This document shows, in pieces, positions 7,390 to 15,183 of a stretch of DNA of 23,833 bases (the first letter of the stretch is position 1; each line of letters opens with the position of its first letter). A program made the translations under genes and the position numbers. The DNA comes from JBCCYM01 sp039190005 (lineage in GTDB: Bacteria > Pseudomonadota > Gammaproteobacteria > UBA12402), in assembly GCA_039190005.1 (NCBI GenBank), contig JBCCYM010000022.1, forward strand, positions 1 to 23,833, read 5' to 3'. The notes beneath the pieces were generated by a model that made no database searches, was not told the origin of the DNA, and saw nothing but the letters and a program-made list of their open reading frames with translations.

Positions 7390-7486
7390 TGCTTGATAAA
7401 AAAACAAAATAAGCTACATTAGCGTTTATAGTGATACTCAAAATTTTGACATACCAATTCACCTGCTCAAATAAGCAAGGACTCAC

Positions 7487-8299
7487 ATGAAAAACCACTA
7501 CACAATAGAAGGCAAAAACGCGGACATTAATCGGTTAGGATATTTTGAAGATACATTTGATCATCATTCATTAAAGTTTTTACAGCAATGTGGGTTAAAA
7601 CCAGGTTTATCAGTGTTGGATGTTGGTTGTGGGATTGGTTCAATCACTTGTAAGATTGCCGATATAGTCGGTAAACAGGGTAAAGTGGTCGCGATAGATC
7701 AAAATCATGAACGGCTTGATCAAGCTAAAAAACGCGCGCGAGCACAGGGTATTCACAACATCGAGTTTATCTGCTCTGACATTAATCAATATGACTTGCC
7801 ACATGGTTTTGATTTTATTTACACACGCTTCTTATTAATGCACTTATCCATCGCGGCAGCGTGTATCGCCAAATTCTATACCGCTTTAGCAAAAGGTGGC
7901 CGACTGATTGTAGAAGATGCTGATTTTTCAGGCAGCTTCCATTATCCGCCTAATGCCGCTTTCAGTGAGGGCATGTCTCTTTTAACGACGACTTATTGTA
8001 AAACCGGTGGTGATCCCGACATAGGCTTAAAATTGCCGTGCTTACTACGACAGCAACAATTTACCGATCTAAAGATACATTGTTATAACCAAATGACATT
8101 AACAACACCTAAAACTTTCTTACATCTGACTCTGGATAACATGCGGCAAAGCATCTTGGCTCATACAGAGTGTAGCGATGAAAAATTATCAAGCGTAATT
8201 GATGACATTGATGCTTATCAAGCTGACCCTAATACATTGCTGTCACCTGTCAGAGTATTTCAGATTGGCGGATTGAAAATAGGACGTGTTACAAACTGA
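7487..8299 (+). CDS. class I SAM-dependent methyltransferase
   Basis: A 270-residue Rossmann-fold methyltransferase of unknown substrate. Motif I, VLDVGCGIG, is at residues 43-51. The acidic end of strand 2, VVAIDQNHERL, is at about 67-77, and the region IEFICSDINQYDL at about 92-104. A RLIVEDADFSG segment (about 138-148) corresponds to the strand-4/5 region. The C-terminal third has no recognised signature and may bind the substrate. The start has AAGG about six bases upstream. It stands alone, flanked upstream by a palindromic repeat and downstream by csrA with its own promoter. Its fold and the DADF/DPDF segment are shared with the methyltransferase at 15184-16041, so the two may be distant paralogs. 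The reaction is not assignable from sequence. Confidence 0.85.
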   Translation: MKNHYTIEGKNADINRLGYFEDTFDHHSLKFLQQCGLKPGLSVLDVGCGIGSITCKIADIVGKQGKVVAIDQNHERLDQAKKRARAQGIHNIEFICSDINQYDLPHGFDFIYTRFLLMHLSIAAACIAKFYTALAKGGRLIVEDADFSGSFHYPPNAAFSEGMSLLTTTYCKTGGDPDIGLKLPCLLRQQQFTDLKIHCYNQMTLTTPKTFLHLTLDNMRQSILAHTECSDEKLSSVIDDIDAYQADPNTLLSPVRVFQIGGLKIGRVTN

Positions 8300-8333
8300 T
8301 ACATTAAAATCATCAACCCATAGTGGTAACGGC

Positions 8334-8362
8334 TTGACAATACTACAAAAGTATGGTGTAAT
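8334..8362 (+). promoter_or_regulatory. strong sigma-70 promoter of csrA
   Basis: A perfect -35 box TTGACA (8334-8339) is separated by 17 bases from TGTAAT (8357-8362). The preceding TGG (8354-8356) gives an extended -10 element. The start point would be near 8369, leaving a leader of about 140 bases before csrA. Confidence 0.7.
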
Positions 8363-8368
8363 CACGCT

Positions 8369-8508
8369 CGAAGGTTGCCTAATGGGGGGGATTTCAATTA
8401 CTTTCACTTCTTAGGAGCTTTTTAAGTTAATGCCGCAAGGTATGAGAGGGTATTTAAGGATCATTTTGATCGGATAAATAATAATAATAATTTGTAGGAG
8501 AATAAACT
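8369..8508 (+). promoter_or_regulatory. csrA leader with multiple GGA motifs
   Basis: The leader contains GGA at 8389, 8414, 8458, 8472 and 8497. The last is inside the csrA Shine-Dalgarno sequence AGGAG (8496-8500). The 8458 and 8472 motifs flank a small hairpin (GATCA 8459-8463 with TGATC 8467-8471). CsrA dimers bind pairs of GGA motifs, and E. coli CsrA represses its own translation this way, so autoregulation is a reasonable inference. The leader also has a run of seven G residues (8384-8390), unusual in this AT-rich region, and an (AAT)n stretch just before the ribosome binding site. Confidence 0.45.
8430..8477 (+). CDS. possible 15-codon upstream ORF in the csrA leader
   Basis: ATG at 8430 opens a frame encoding MPQGMRGYLRIILIG and ends with TAA at 8475-8477, 31 bases before csrA. 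AGGAG (8413-8417) lies 12 bases upstream, a longer gap than ideal. An internal ATG at 8442 would give an 11-residue version. The peptide is basic then hydrophobic and matches nothing I recognise. It could be a leader peptide affecting csrA, or chance; short frames are common in leaders. Confidence 0.2.
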   Translation: MPQGMRGYLRIILIG

Positions 8509-8811
8509 ATGTTAGTATTAACGCGTCATGCTTCTGAATCAATCATTGTTGGTAAATGTTTGGTGAAGTTTAAAATTTTGGAAATTTGTGGTCAAAGTGT
8601 ACGTATTGGGATTGAAGCACATCCAGATATTTCAATTCACCGTGAAGAAATCTACAAGCGTATTGCTGGTCTTGATGATAACAAATTAGACGAAACACCA
8701 CCATCTGTCAATAAAGTTCTCAAACCAAGAAAAGAGAAAGTTCCTCGTCAAATTACCCAACCAGATATAGAAGTATTAAATGAGGCTATTGATAATATCG
8801 GTAATAGATAA
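8509..8811 (+). CDS. csrA: CsrA-family RNA-binding regulator, extended C-terminus
   Basis: CsrA is a post-transcriptional regulator that binds GGA motifs in mRNA leaders. The core is recognisable: MLVLTRHASESIIVG at the N-terminus with Arg6, VRIGIEAHPDISIHREEIYKRI at residues 31-52, and the HRE tripeptide (44-46) holding the RNA-contact arginine, Arg45. The protein is 100 residues, whereas typical CsrA is about 60-70. Residues 54-100 are an added, charged tail with a basic, proline-containing patch (KPRKEKVPR, about 72-80) and an acidic end. There is a one-residue insertion before VRIG compared with E. coli. Such variation is common among multiple csrA paralogs in Legionella and Coxiella. Ribosome binding site AGGAG lies eight bases upstream. 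It has its own promoter and terminator. Whether this is the main CsrA or a specialised paralog is unknown. Confidence 0.88.
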   Translation: MLVLTRHASESIIVGKCLVKFKILEICGQSVRIGIEAHPDISIHREEIYKRIAGLDDNKLDETPPSVNKVLKPRKEKVPRQITQPDIEVLNEAIDNIGNR

Positions 8812-8827
8812 TATTAGTTATAGTTAA

Positions 8828-8856
8828 AACCCTCGAATGATATTCGGGGGTTTTTT
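8828..8856. terminator. bidirectional intrinsic terminator, csrA/trxB
   Basis: An 11-bp stem (8828-8838 with 8842-8852, one G-T pair) closes a 3-base loop and is followed on the plus strand by a run of T (six in all from 8851). On the minus strand it is followed by TTTT, so it can end both csrA and the convergent trxB. Confidence 0.85.
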
Positions 8857-8860
8857 ATAT

Positions 8861-9817
8861 TCATTGCGATAAACTATCCAAGTATTTCTCCGCGTCCAAA
8901 GCCGCCATGCAACCCATGCCGGCGGAAGTAACCGCTTGACGATAGACCTGATCAGTCACATCACCTGCCGCGAAAACGCCGGCAATGCTGGTGCCGGTTA
9001 CATTGCCACTGAGGCCGCTATTGATGATAATATAATCATTATCCATTTTCAGTTGATCTTTAAATAAACCTGTATTTGGCGTATGTCCAATCGCGATAAA
9101 GACACCATGTAAGGTCAATTCTTTGTGTTGGTCAGATGTTGTCGATTGAATGCGTATGCCGGTGACACCATTATCATCGCCAAGCACTTCATCTAACACA
9201 TGATCCCACTCAATACTGATTTTACCTTCATCAACTTTTTGCATCAGTTTATCCTGAAGTATTTTCTCCGCGCGCAGTTTATCCCGACGATGAATTAACG
9301 TGACATGTGTGGCGATATTGGCTAAATAAAGCGCTTCTTCTACCGCGGTATTGCCACCGCCAACAACAGCGACATGCTGGTCGCGATAGAAAAAACCATC
9401 ACAAGTCGCGCAAGCCGATACGCCTTTGCCCATAAAGGCTTGTTCAGAAGCCAGGCCTAAATAACGCGCTGTCGCGCCAGTGGCGATAATTAAGGCGTCA
9501 CAGGTATATTCATTGTTGTCGCCAATCAAATGAAATGGTGATTGTTGTAGCTGAGCTTGTTGGATATGATCATTGATCACTTGGGTGTTAAAACGCTGAC
9601 AGTGCGCCAACATACGTTGCATCAACGCCGGACCTTGCAGGCCTTCAACATCGCCTGGCCAATTATCGACATCGGTGGTTGTCATTAATTGACCACCTTG
9701 TTCAAGACCCGTGATGATTACAGGATTAAGATTCGCTCTGGCAGCATAAACAGCGGCGCTGTAACCTGCAGGACCTGAGCCAAGAATAATAAGTTTATGG
9801 TGTTGTTTATTAGACAT
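8861..9817 (-). CDS. trxB: thioredoxin reductase
   Basis: A 318-residue FAD/NADPH flavoenzyme that reduces thioredoxin in the cytoplasm; E. coli TrxB has 321. The FAD-binding GSGPAGYSAA is at about residues 13-22, the redox-active CATC at 136-139, the NADPH-binding GGGNTAVEEAL at about 153-163, and the C-terminal FAD motif AGDVTD near 289-294. All catalytic features are intact. The ribosome binding site is weak. It is divergent from ftsK across a 104-bp gap containing a dyad, and convergent with csrA. In E. coli trxB likewise lies divergently beside lrp-ftsK-lolA-rarA, which supports the assignment. Confidence 0.96.
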   Translation of the reverse strand: MSNKQHHKLIILGSGPAGYSAAVYAARANLNPVIITGLEQGGQLMTTTDVDNWPGDVEGLQGPALMQRMLAHCQRFNTQVINDHIQQAQLQQSPFHLIGDNNEYTCDALIIATGATARYLGLASEQAFMGKGVSACATCDGFFYRDQHVAVVGGGNTAVEEALYLANIATHVTLIHRRDKLRAEKILQDKLMQKVDEGKISIEWDHVLDEVLGDDNGVTGIRIQSTTSDQHKELTLHGVFIAIGHTPNTGLFKDQLKMDNDYIIINSGLSGNVTGTSIAGVFAAGDVTDQVYRQAVTSAGMGCMAALDAEKYLDSLSQ

Positions 9818-9849
9818 AATGTGTAATTTTCCAGTATGATATTAATTAT

Positions 9850-9883
9850 TGTCGTATTTTACTTTAGACTAAATAATACGACA
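9850..9883. promoter_or_regulatory. dyad in the trxB/ftsK divergent promoter region
   Basis: TGTCGTATT (9850-9858) and AATACGACA (9875-9883) are perfect 9-bp inverted arms with a 16-base centre that itself holds TTTAG/CTAAA. For ftsK, TTGTCG (9849) and AATAAT (9872-9877) are spaced 17 bases, matching -35/-10 at four and five positions. For trxB, TAAAAT (9861-9856) could serve as a -10 box. The dyad therefore overlaps probable promoters on both strands and could be an operator. No regulator can be named. Confidence 0.45.
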
Positions 9884-9921
9884 TAAGCTAAATTGAGTAA
9901 AGCGAGACACTAAAATTAGTT

Positions 9922-12258
9922 ATGGCTGATAAAAGGCAGAAAAAAGAAAATAGCAACCGTCAGGCGCGATTTATTAATCGCCAATCTGATAGTGATGCTG
10001 CAACTTCTAATATTATTTATCCAAGAATTAAAGAGGGGATATTGGTTTTAATTGCCGCGATTTCTCTTTATTTGCTGTTGGCGCTATTAAGTTATCATTA
10101 TACCGATTCAAGCTGGGTGAATACCGGTAATGGTATCATCGCTAATCTTGGTGGACGTGTTGGCGCCACAATTGCGGCGATATTGCTGTCGCTTTTTGGT
10201 TATCCGGCTTATCTTCTGCCGTTATTGCTAGTGGTATTAGTTTGGGAAATCTATCGGCGGCAAGAAGCGGATCACAGTCGTCAGGAACGTATTCTGCATA
10301 TGGTATTGTCCTTGTTGGGATTTATGATTGTCTTGTTAGCGATATGTGGCATGAGTGATATACTGCTCCAACCGCGATTAAATCTATTGCCTATGGGATC
10401 GGGTGGTATTATTGGTTATGGTATTGCTAAATCTTTAGTCAATGTGTTTAATGATTTTGGCAGTATATTGTTTTTGCTTGCCATTTTCCTCTTTGGTTTT
10501 ACCCTGTTTTCCGGCATATCATGGGCGCATGTGAGCAAATTACTGTTCAAGGGGCTGGTGCGTACGTTTGTTTACCTCAGACAGCGAAATATTGACAGAA
10601 TCAATCGTTTACAAGAAGAAAAAGCCACGCAGGCTCAGGCAAAAGTCGACATTCGCCAACAACCCAAACTCATAAAACCGGTTGCCGCGCCACCTGAACC
10701 GGTACCGAGTATGACACCTACAATCATCCATCAGAAGGTCGCTAATAAAATAAAAAATAATGTGCCTTATAAAGGTGGATTGCCGCCTATCGAATTACTC
10801 GATAAAGCGCAGCCGGTTCAACATAATTATCAATCGAATGAAAAACTGGAAGCGATGTCTGAAAACTTAGAGCGTCATCTGGAGCATTTCAATATTAACG
10901 CCAAAGTTGTTGGTGTTGAACCAGGACCAGTTGTCACCCGTTTTGAAGTTGATTTGGCGCCGGGCATGAAAGTCAGTAAAGTCACCAATATCGACAAAGA
11001 TTTGGCGCGATCAATGTCAACAGCCAGTGTGCGTGTTGTTGAAGTGATTCAAGGGAAGTCGTATATTGGTATTGAAATTCCCAATGAATCGCGTGATATT
11101 GTCAATCTGCGTGAATTATTATCCGCCTCAGCGTATCAAAAATCGCATTCACCGTTGACACTCGCTCTGGGAAAAAATATTTCCGGTCATCCGGTCATCA
11201 TGGATTTGCAGAAAATGCCGCACTTATTGGTTGCCGGAACAACCGGCTCCGGTAAATCGGTGTCACTGAATGCTATGATTTTGGGGATGTTGTTCAAATC
11301 AACACCGAAAGAACTGCGTATGATTATGATTGACCCGAAAATGCTGGAATTATCAATCTATAAAGATATTCCGCATTTATTGGCACCGGTGGTAACGGAC
11401 ATGAAAGAAGCGGCAAACGCTTTGCGTTGGTGTATTGCTGAAATGGAACGGCGTTACCGCTTAATGGCCAAAATTGGTGTGCGTAACTTGGCCAGTCTTA
11501 ATCATAAAATTGAAACGGCAATAAAAGCCGGCAAGCCGCTTGAGGATCCGCTTGTTCTGCCCGATCAACCGACAGTCACGTTAGAAAACTTGCCCAGTAT
11601 TGTTGTCATTATTGATGAATTGGCGGATATGATGATGGTAGTCGGTAAAAAAGTTGAACAGCTTATCGCCCGTATCGCGCAGAAGGCGAGGGCGGCCGGT
11701 ATTCACATGATTTTGGCGACGCAACGTCCATCAGTTGATGTAATTACCGGGCTTATCAAAGCCAATATTCCTTGTCGTATCGCTTTTAGTGTGTCGTCTC
11801 GCGTTGATTCCAGAACTATTCTTGACCAACAGGGCGCGCATCAATTATTGGGTTATGGGGATATGTTATTCTTGCCACCAGGGACAAGTGTGCCCATGCG
11901 AGTTCACGCACCATTTGTTTCCGATGATGAAATTCATCGTGTGGTTAACGCGCTGCGAGAAAACGGGGCGCCACAATATATTGACGCGATATTGTCGGAA
12001 ACAGATAATCAAGATAATTTATTACCTGGAGAAAGTAGTAATACCGATGAAGATGGCGAAAAAGACGCGCTTTACGATCAAGCTGTCGCCATTGTGTTAG
12101 AAACCAAGCGCGCTTCAATCTCCTTGGTACAACGCCGTTTAAGAATTGGTTATAACCGCGCGGCAAATATACTAGAGGCAATGGAAGCGGCGGGCTTAGT
12201 GAGTCCAATGCAGAATAATGGATCGCGTGAAGTCATTATCCCGGGAGAAAATCCATGA
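9922..12258 (+). CDS. ftsK: DNA translocase FtsK (compact form)
   Basis: A 778-residue septal DNA pump that moves chromosome ends apart and activates XerCD recombination at dif. The N-terminus has about four membrane segments (roughly residues 40-62, 75-112, 128-148 and 180-205). A linker rich in Lys, Gln and Pro follows (about 215-285), much shorter than E. coli's. The motor domain has Walker A GTTGSGKS at 439-446 and Walker B VVIIDELAD with the Asp/Glu pair at about 565-566. ATQRPSVDVITGLIKANIP follows. The last 65 residues (from about 710) form the DNA-reading gamma winged helix, with RRLRIGYNRAA. The length is normal for non-enteric FtsK. It overlaps lolA by three bases, and transcription probably continues through lolA and rarA. 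Confidence 0.96.
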   Translation: MADKRQKKENSNRQARFINRQSDSDAATSNIIYPRIKEGILVLIAAISLYLLLALLSYHYTDSSWVNTGNGIIANLGGRVGATIAAILLSLFGYPAYLLPLLLVVLVWEIYRRQEADHSRQERILHMVLSLLGFMIVLLAICGMSDILLQPRLNLLPMGSGGIIGYGIAKSLVNVFNDFGSILFLLAIFLFGFTLFSGISWAHVSKLLFKGLVRTFVYLRQRNIDRINRLQEEKATQAQAKVDIRQQPKLIKPVAAPPEPVPSMTPTIIHQKVANKIKNNVPYKGGLPPIELLDKAQPVQHNYQSNEKLEAMSENLERHLEHFNINAKVVGVEPGPVVTRFEVDLAPGMKVSKVTNIDKDLARSMSTASVRVVEVIQGKSYIGIEIPNESRDIVNLRELLSASAYQKSHSPLTLALGKNISGHPVIMDLQKMPHLLVAGTTGSGKSVSLNAMILGMLFKSTPKELRMIMIDPKMLELSIYKDIPHLLAPVVTDMKEAANALRWCIAEMERRYRLMAKIGVRNLASLNHKIETAIKAGKPLEDPLVLPDQPTVTLENLPSIVVIIDELADMMMVVGKKVEQLIARIAQKARAAGIHMILATQRPSVDVITGLIKANIPCRIAFSVSSRVDSRTILDQQGAHQLLGYGDMLFLPPGTSVPMRVHAPFVSDDEIHRVVNALRENGAPQYIDAILSETDNQDNLLPGESSNTDEDGEKDALYDQAVAIVLETKRASISLVQRRLRIGYNRAANILEAMEAAGLVSPMQNNGSREVIIPGENP

Positions 12259-12890
12259 TGCAGAAATTTCAATCCAATTGTTTACTATGGCTTTTTTGTT
12301 TAGTATTACCCTTGTCAGCGCTAGCCAATAACGCCGCAGAAGATTTGCAACAAAATCTTAGTCAAATTAAAAGCTTATCCGCTAATTTTGAAGAAAAAGT
12401 TTATGATCAACAAGGAACGGTATTACAAACTCAAACAGGTCGGCTGGCAATTACGCGTCCTAATCGCTTTCGTTGGCAGGTAAACAAACCAACAGCACAA
12501 TTAATTATTACCAACGGCGATAAACTGTGGGTTTATGATCCAGGTTTGCAACAAGTGACTATCAGCAAGTTAAGTCATAAAATTGATCAGACACCGATAT
12601 TATTACTGTCATCCAATCAAATTGATTTTAGTAAAACTTTCACCGTAGCGAAACAGCGAGATGGCAGTTATCTGCTTAAACCCAAGCAGACAGGCCAGAG
12701 TTTTGAATCGGTGCGATTGTGGTTTAGAGATAACAAAATTACGCGCTTGAGTCTTTACAGTAATGTTGGTCAACATTCTGATATTTATTTTCATCATGTG
12801 CGTCTCAATCAAAAGTTGAATGATGACTTATTTCAATTTCAGGCGCCAAAAGGTGTGGATGTTGTCGATCAGTACAACGTAAAACAATAA
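12255..12890 (+). CDS. lolA: outer-membrane lipoprotein carrier LolA
   Basis: A 211-residue periplasmic chaperone that accepts lipoproteins from LolCDE and hands them to LolB. It has a clear Sec signal peptide: hydrophobic residues about 9-23 and a probable cleavage after SALA (residue 25). The mature part has the LolA opening LQQNLSQIKSLSANFEEKVYDQQG, RPNRFRWQVNKP and the LWVYDPGLQQVTI strand region. Two start codons (12255 and 12258) are possible; the first gives an ATGA overlap with the ftsK stop. GGGAGA (12243-12248) is the ribosome binding site. The ftsK-lolA-rarA order is conserved in gammaproteobacteria. Confidence 0.95.
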   Translation: MMQKFQSNCLLWLFCLVLPLSALANNAAEDLQQNLSQIKSLSANFEEKVYDQQGTVLQTQTGRLAITRPNRFRWQVNKPTAQLIITNGDKLWVYDPGLQQVTISKLSHKIDQTPILLLSSNQIDFSKTFTVAKQRDGSYLLKPKQTGQSFESVRLWFRDNKITRLSLYSNVGQHSDIYFHHVRLNQKLNDDLFQFQAPKGVDVVDQYNVKQ

Positions 12891-12894
12891 TACT

Positions 12895-14193
12895 ATGAAG
12901 ACACATCATTCGCCGTATCAACCACTAGCGGCGCGTATGCGTCCGTTAAGCTTAGAAACCTTTGTCGGTCAACGACATTTAGTGGCACCGGGAAAACCCT
13001 TGGCCACCATGATTGAAAAGTCCTTGCCGCATTCAATGATCCTATGGGGACCACCAGGCAGCGGTAAAACAACATTAGCGAAAATCATTGCCACGCGAAT
13101 GAATGCCTGTTTTGAAACCTTATCAGCGGTATTAGCGGGAGTGAAAGAGATACGTGAGGTTGTGGCGCGCGCTAAGAAAAATCAGCAAATCACAATTTTA
13201 TTTGTTGATGAAGCGCATCGGTTTAATAAAGCGCAACAAGACGCTTTTTTACCTCATGTTGAAGATGGCAGCATTATTTTTATTGGCGCGACAACTGAAA
13301 ACCCGTCATTTGCGTTAAATAATGCCTTGTTATCTCGCACACGGATTTATGTGTTAAAAGCCTTAAATGATAGTGATTTAAGCCAGTTAATCACCATGGC
13401 ATTGACTGATCGCGAGCATGGCTTAGGTGAAAAAAAACTGTCCTTGGACAAAGACGCTGAAAAAATAATTATCGCCGCGGCTGATGGCGACGCCCGTCAA
13501 ATTTTGAATATTCTTGAGATCGCCACTGATTTTGCTGATGATAAAATAATTAGTAAAGCAATAGTCCAGCAGGTCATTGATAAATCATGGCGACGCTTTG
13601 ATAGAGGTGGTGATATTTTTTATGATCAGATTTCGGCCTTACACAAAGCGGTGCGCGGCTCTTCACCTGACGCGGCCTTATACTGGCTGGCACGTATGCT
13701 TGATGGTGGCTGTGATCCCCTGTATATTGCCAGGCGAGCGGTGCGTATGGCCAGTGAAGACATTGGCAATGCCGATCCGCGGGCGCTACAGCTTACACTG
13801 AATGCCTGGGACACCCAACAGCGACTTGGCAGTCCTGAAGGCGAACTTGCCATTGCTCAGGCCATTGTCTATATGGCTTGCGCGGCTAAGAGTAACGCGG
13901 TGTATACCGCTTTTAATGACGCGATGGCTGACGCGCGTCGTTCTGGTTCGCTTGAGGTACCATTACATTTACGCAACGCGCCAACAACATTAATGAAAGA
14001 ACTGAATTACGGTAAAGATTACCGCTACGCGCATGATGAACCGGATACTTATGCCGCCGGTGAAAATTATTTTCCCGATAAATTTAAACCGAAACGCTAT
14101 TATTATCCGCGCGCTAATGGTTTGGAAATTAAAATCGCTGAGAAGTTGGAGCGATTACGTATTTTGGATGAAAAACATAAAAATAAAAAATAA
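12895..14193 (+). CDS. rarA: replication-associated recombination protein RarA (MgsA)
   Basis: A 432-residue AAA+ ATPase related to clamp loaders and to eukaryotic WRNIP1/Mgs1. It acts at stalled replication forks. Walker A GPPGSGKT is at 52-59, Walker B with DEAH at 105-108, and a sensor/arginine-finger block GATTENPSFALNNALLSRTR at about 128-147. The C-terminal tetramerisation domain includes the conserved ARRAVRMASEDIGNADP and HLRNAPT segments. The length is close to E. coli RarA (447). It begins four bases after the lolA stop without a strong ribosome binding site, so it is likely coupled to lolA. In many gammaproteobacteria crcB or serS follows; here an accessory, convergent gene follows instead. 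Confidence 0.95.
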   Translation: MKTHHSPYQPLAARMRPLSLETFVGQRHLVAPGKPLATMIEKSLPHSMILWGPPGSGKTTLAKIIATRMNACFETLSAVLAGVKEIREVVARAKKNQQITILFVDEAHRFNKAQQDAFLPHVEDGSIIFIGATTENPSFALNNALLSRTRIYVLKALNDSDLSQLITMALTDREHGLGEKKLSLDKDAEKIIIAAADGDARQILNILEIATDFADDKIISKAIVQQVIDKSWRRFDRGGDIFYDQISALHKAVRGSSPDAALYWLARMLDGGCDPLYIARRAVRMASEDIGNADPRALQLTLNAWDTQQRLGSPEGELAIAQAIVYMACAAKSNAVYTAFNDAMADARRSGSLEVPLHLRNAPTTLMKELNYGKDYRYAHDEPDTYAAGENYFPDKFKPKRYYYPRANGLEIKIAEKLERLRILDEKHKNKK

Positions 14194-14263
14194 GATCTAT
14201 CTATTTTTAATTCATTGTCTCATTCCCACGCGATCAGGAATAAAGCGAGGCTAAGTTGCTAAA

Positions 14264-15055
14264 TTATTCAAAGTGTTTTTCTGTCTTGCTTTGAATATGG
14301 ATACCTAGTACAGCGCCTTGAATTTTGTGACGAAAACTTTTTGAGCCAAGGAAAAGTTTTAAAAAATTTTCTAATGGCTTTAGCCGATGTCTAGTAAAAT
14401 GCTGCTGTTGTTGGTGCCTGCCATGATTGAGGTTAGATTTTTCAGATAAGTTCCTTTTTTTAGAAACACAAAACGGCGCGACATTATATAGATCAATGAC
14501 ATTGTCTTGATCATAATCTCGCCATTGATCAAAAGGCTTATGGATTTGTTTAAGTTCATGTAACATATTTTCAGCCGCTTTACGGGTGATATAATAACCA
14601 TGACTGCGAAAAGCTTTTTTTGTTTTATATAATGTGTAGATGCTGTTTAATTGAATCTTAGGTTTTTTGTAAAAATGAGAAGCGTAGGTTAATAATACAA
14701 GCGCTTTCTCAGATAATTGAATATTTGTAAGGCGGCGCATTATTTCTTTGCTATATTTATTTAATCTGCAATCATCTTCAAAAATAAAAGCGCCATCTTC
14801 TTTAGAATTAAGCAAATATTTATAGCAATGTAGATGACTTAAGGCGCAACCTATTTCGCCTCTTGAAATTGATCTGTAGAACTTAGTTTTGTTTTCTTGC
14901 TCTGAATAGTAGGTCTCTATTTCTTGAGTGGATAAATTATTGCCATCAACGGCTGTAACTAATTCAATAGGTCCAACACCATTTTCCTGAAAATGGTTGA
15001 TAATATATTCTTTTCTTTCAATATCTCTTTCTAAATTAATAACAAAAATTTTCAA
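14264..15055 (-). CDS. glycosyltransferase family 25 protein (LPS/LOS type)
   Basis: A 263-residue protein of the GT25 family, whose bacterial members (LgtB/Lex2B type) add sugars, often galactose, to lipooligosaccharide. It opens MKIFVINLERDIERKEYI, with a VDGNNLS segment at about 36-42. The signature RGEIGCALSHLHCY is at about 65-78 and the acidic, metal-binding-like FEDD at about 92-95. The second half has KAFRSHGYYITRKAAENML, typical of the family. The start is TTG at 15055, fixed by an in-frame stop five codons upstream and a GGGG ribosome binding site about six bases before it. The acceptor sugar is unknown. It is the downstream member of a minus-strand accessory block with two methyltransferases and a hydrolase, but 128 bases and a weak terminator separate it from them. 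It is convergent with rarA. Confidence 0.87.
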   Translation of the reverse strand: MKIFVINLERDIERKEYIINHFQENGVGPIELVTAVDGNNLSTQEIETYYSEQENKTKFYRSISRGEIGCALSHLHCYKYLLNSKEDGAFIFEDDCRLNKYSKEIMRRLTNIQLSEKALVLLTYASHFYKKPKIQLNSIYTLYKTKKAFRSHGYYITRKAAENMLHELKQIHKPFDQWRDYDQDNVIDLYNVAPFCVSKKRNLSEKSNLNHGRHQQQQHFTRHRLKPLENFLKLFLGSKSFRHKIQGAVLGIHIQSKTEKHFE

Positions 15056-15115
15056 TATTATCCCCGTTTATTACTATTAACGCTATCACACACCTCAGAC
15101 AAAAAGCGCCACATG

Positions 15116-15135
15116 AAAAAAAGCTTATCGCTTTT
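15116..15135 (-). terminator. weak terminator-like hairpin after the methyltransferase
   Basis: On the minus strand AAAAGC (15135-15130), a 5-base loop and GCTTTT (15124-15119) form a 6-bp stem that runs into further T residues, seven in all. The stem has only two G-C pairs, so termination would be partial. It lies between the methyltransferase stop and the glycosyltransferase start. Confidence 0.35.
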
Positions 15136-15183
15136 GGATTAATATGTCCACATATCAAGCGCATTTATACAAACGATTTCTTT

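Noticed and set aside
7393..7420. TTGATA...TACATT as a promoter for the methyltransferase at 7487
   Set aside because: The -10 box matches at only four positions with a 16-base spacer; a TTGACA at 7446 lacks a good -10. Neither is convincing.
11945..12208. Open frame on the minus strand inside ftsK, and similar long frames within other genes
   Set aside because: They lie opposite or out of frame with well-conserved genes and have no recognisable motifs.
14222..14241. ATTCCC-N8-AGGAAT, a near match to the dRS3 pattern, between rarA and the glycosyltransferase
   Set aside because: Only five base pairs are complementary and a single copy with one mismatch can easily arise by chance.
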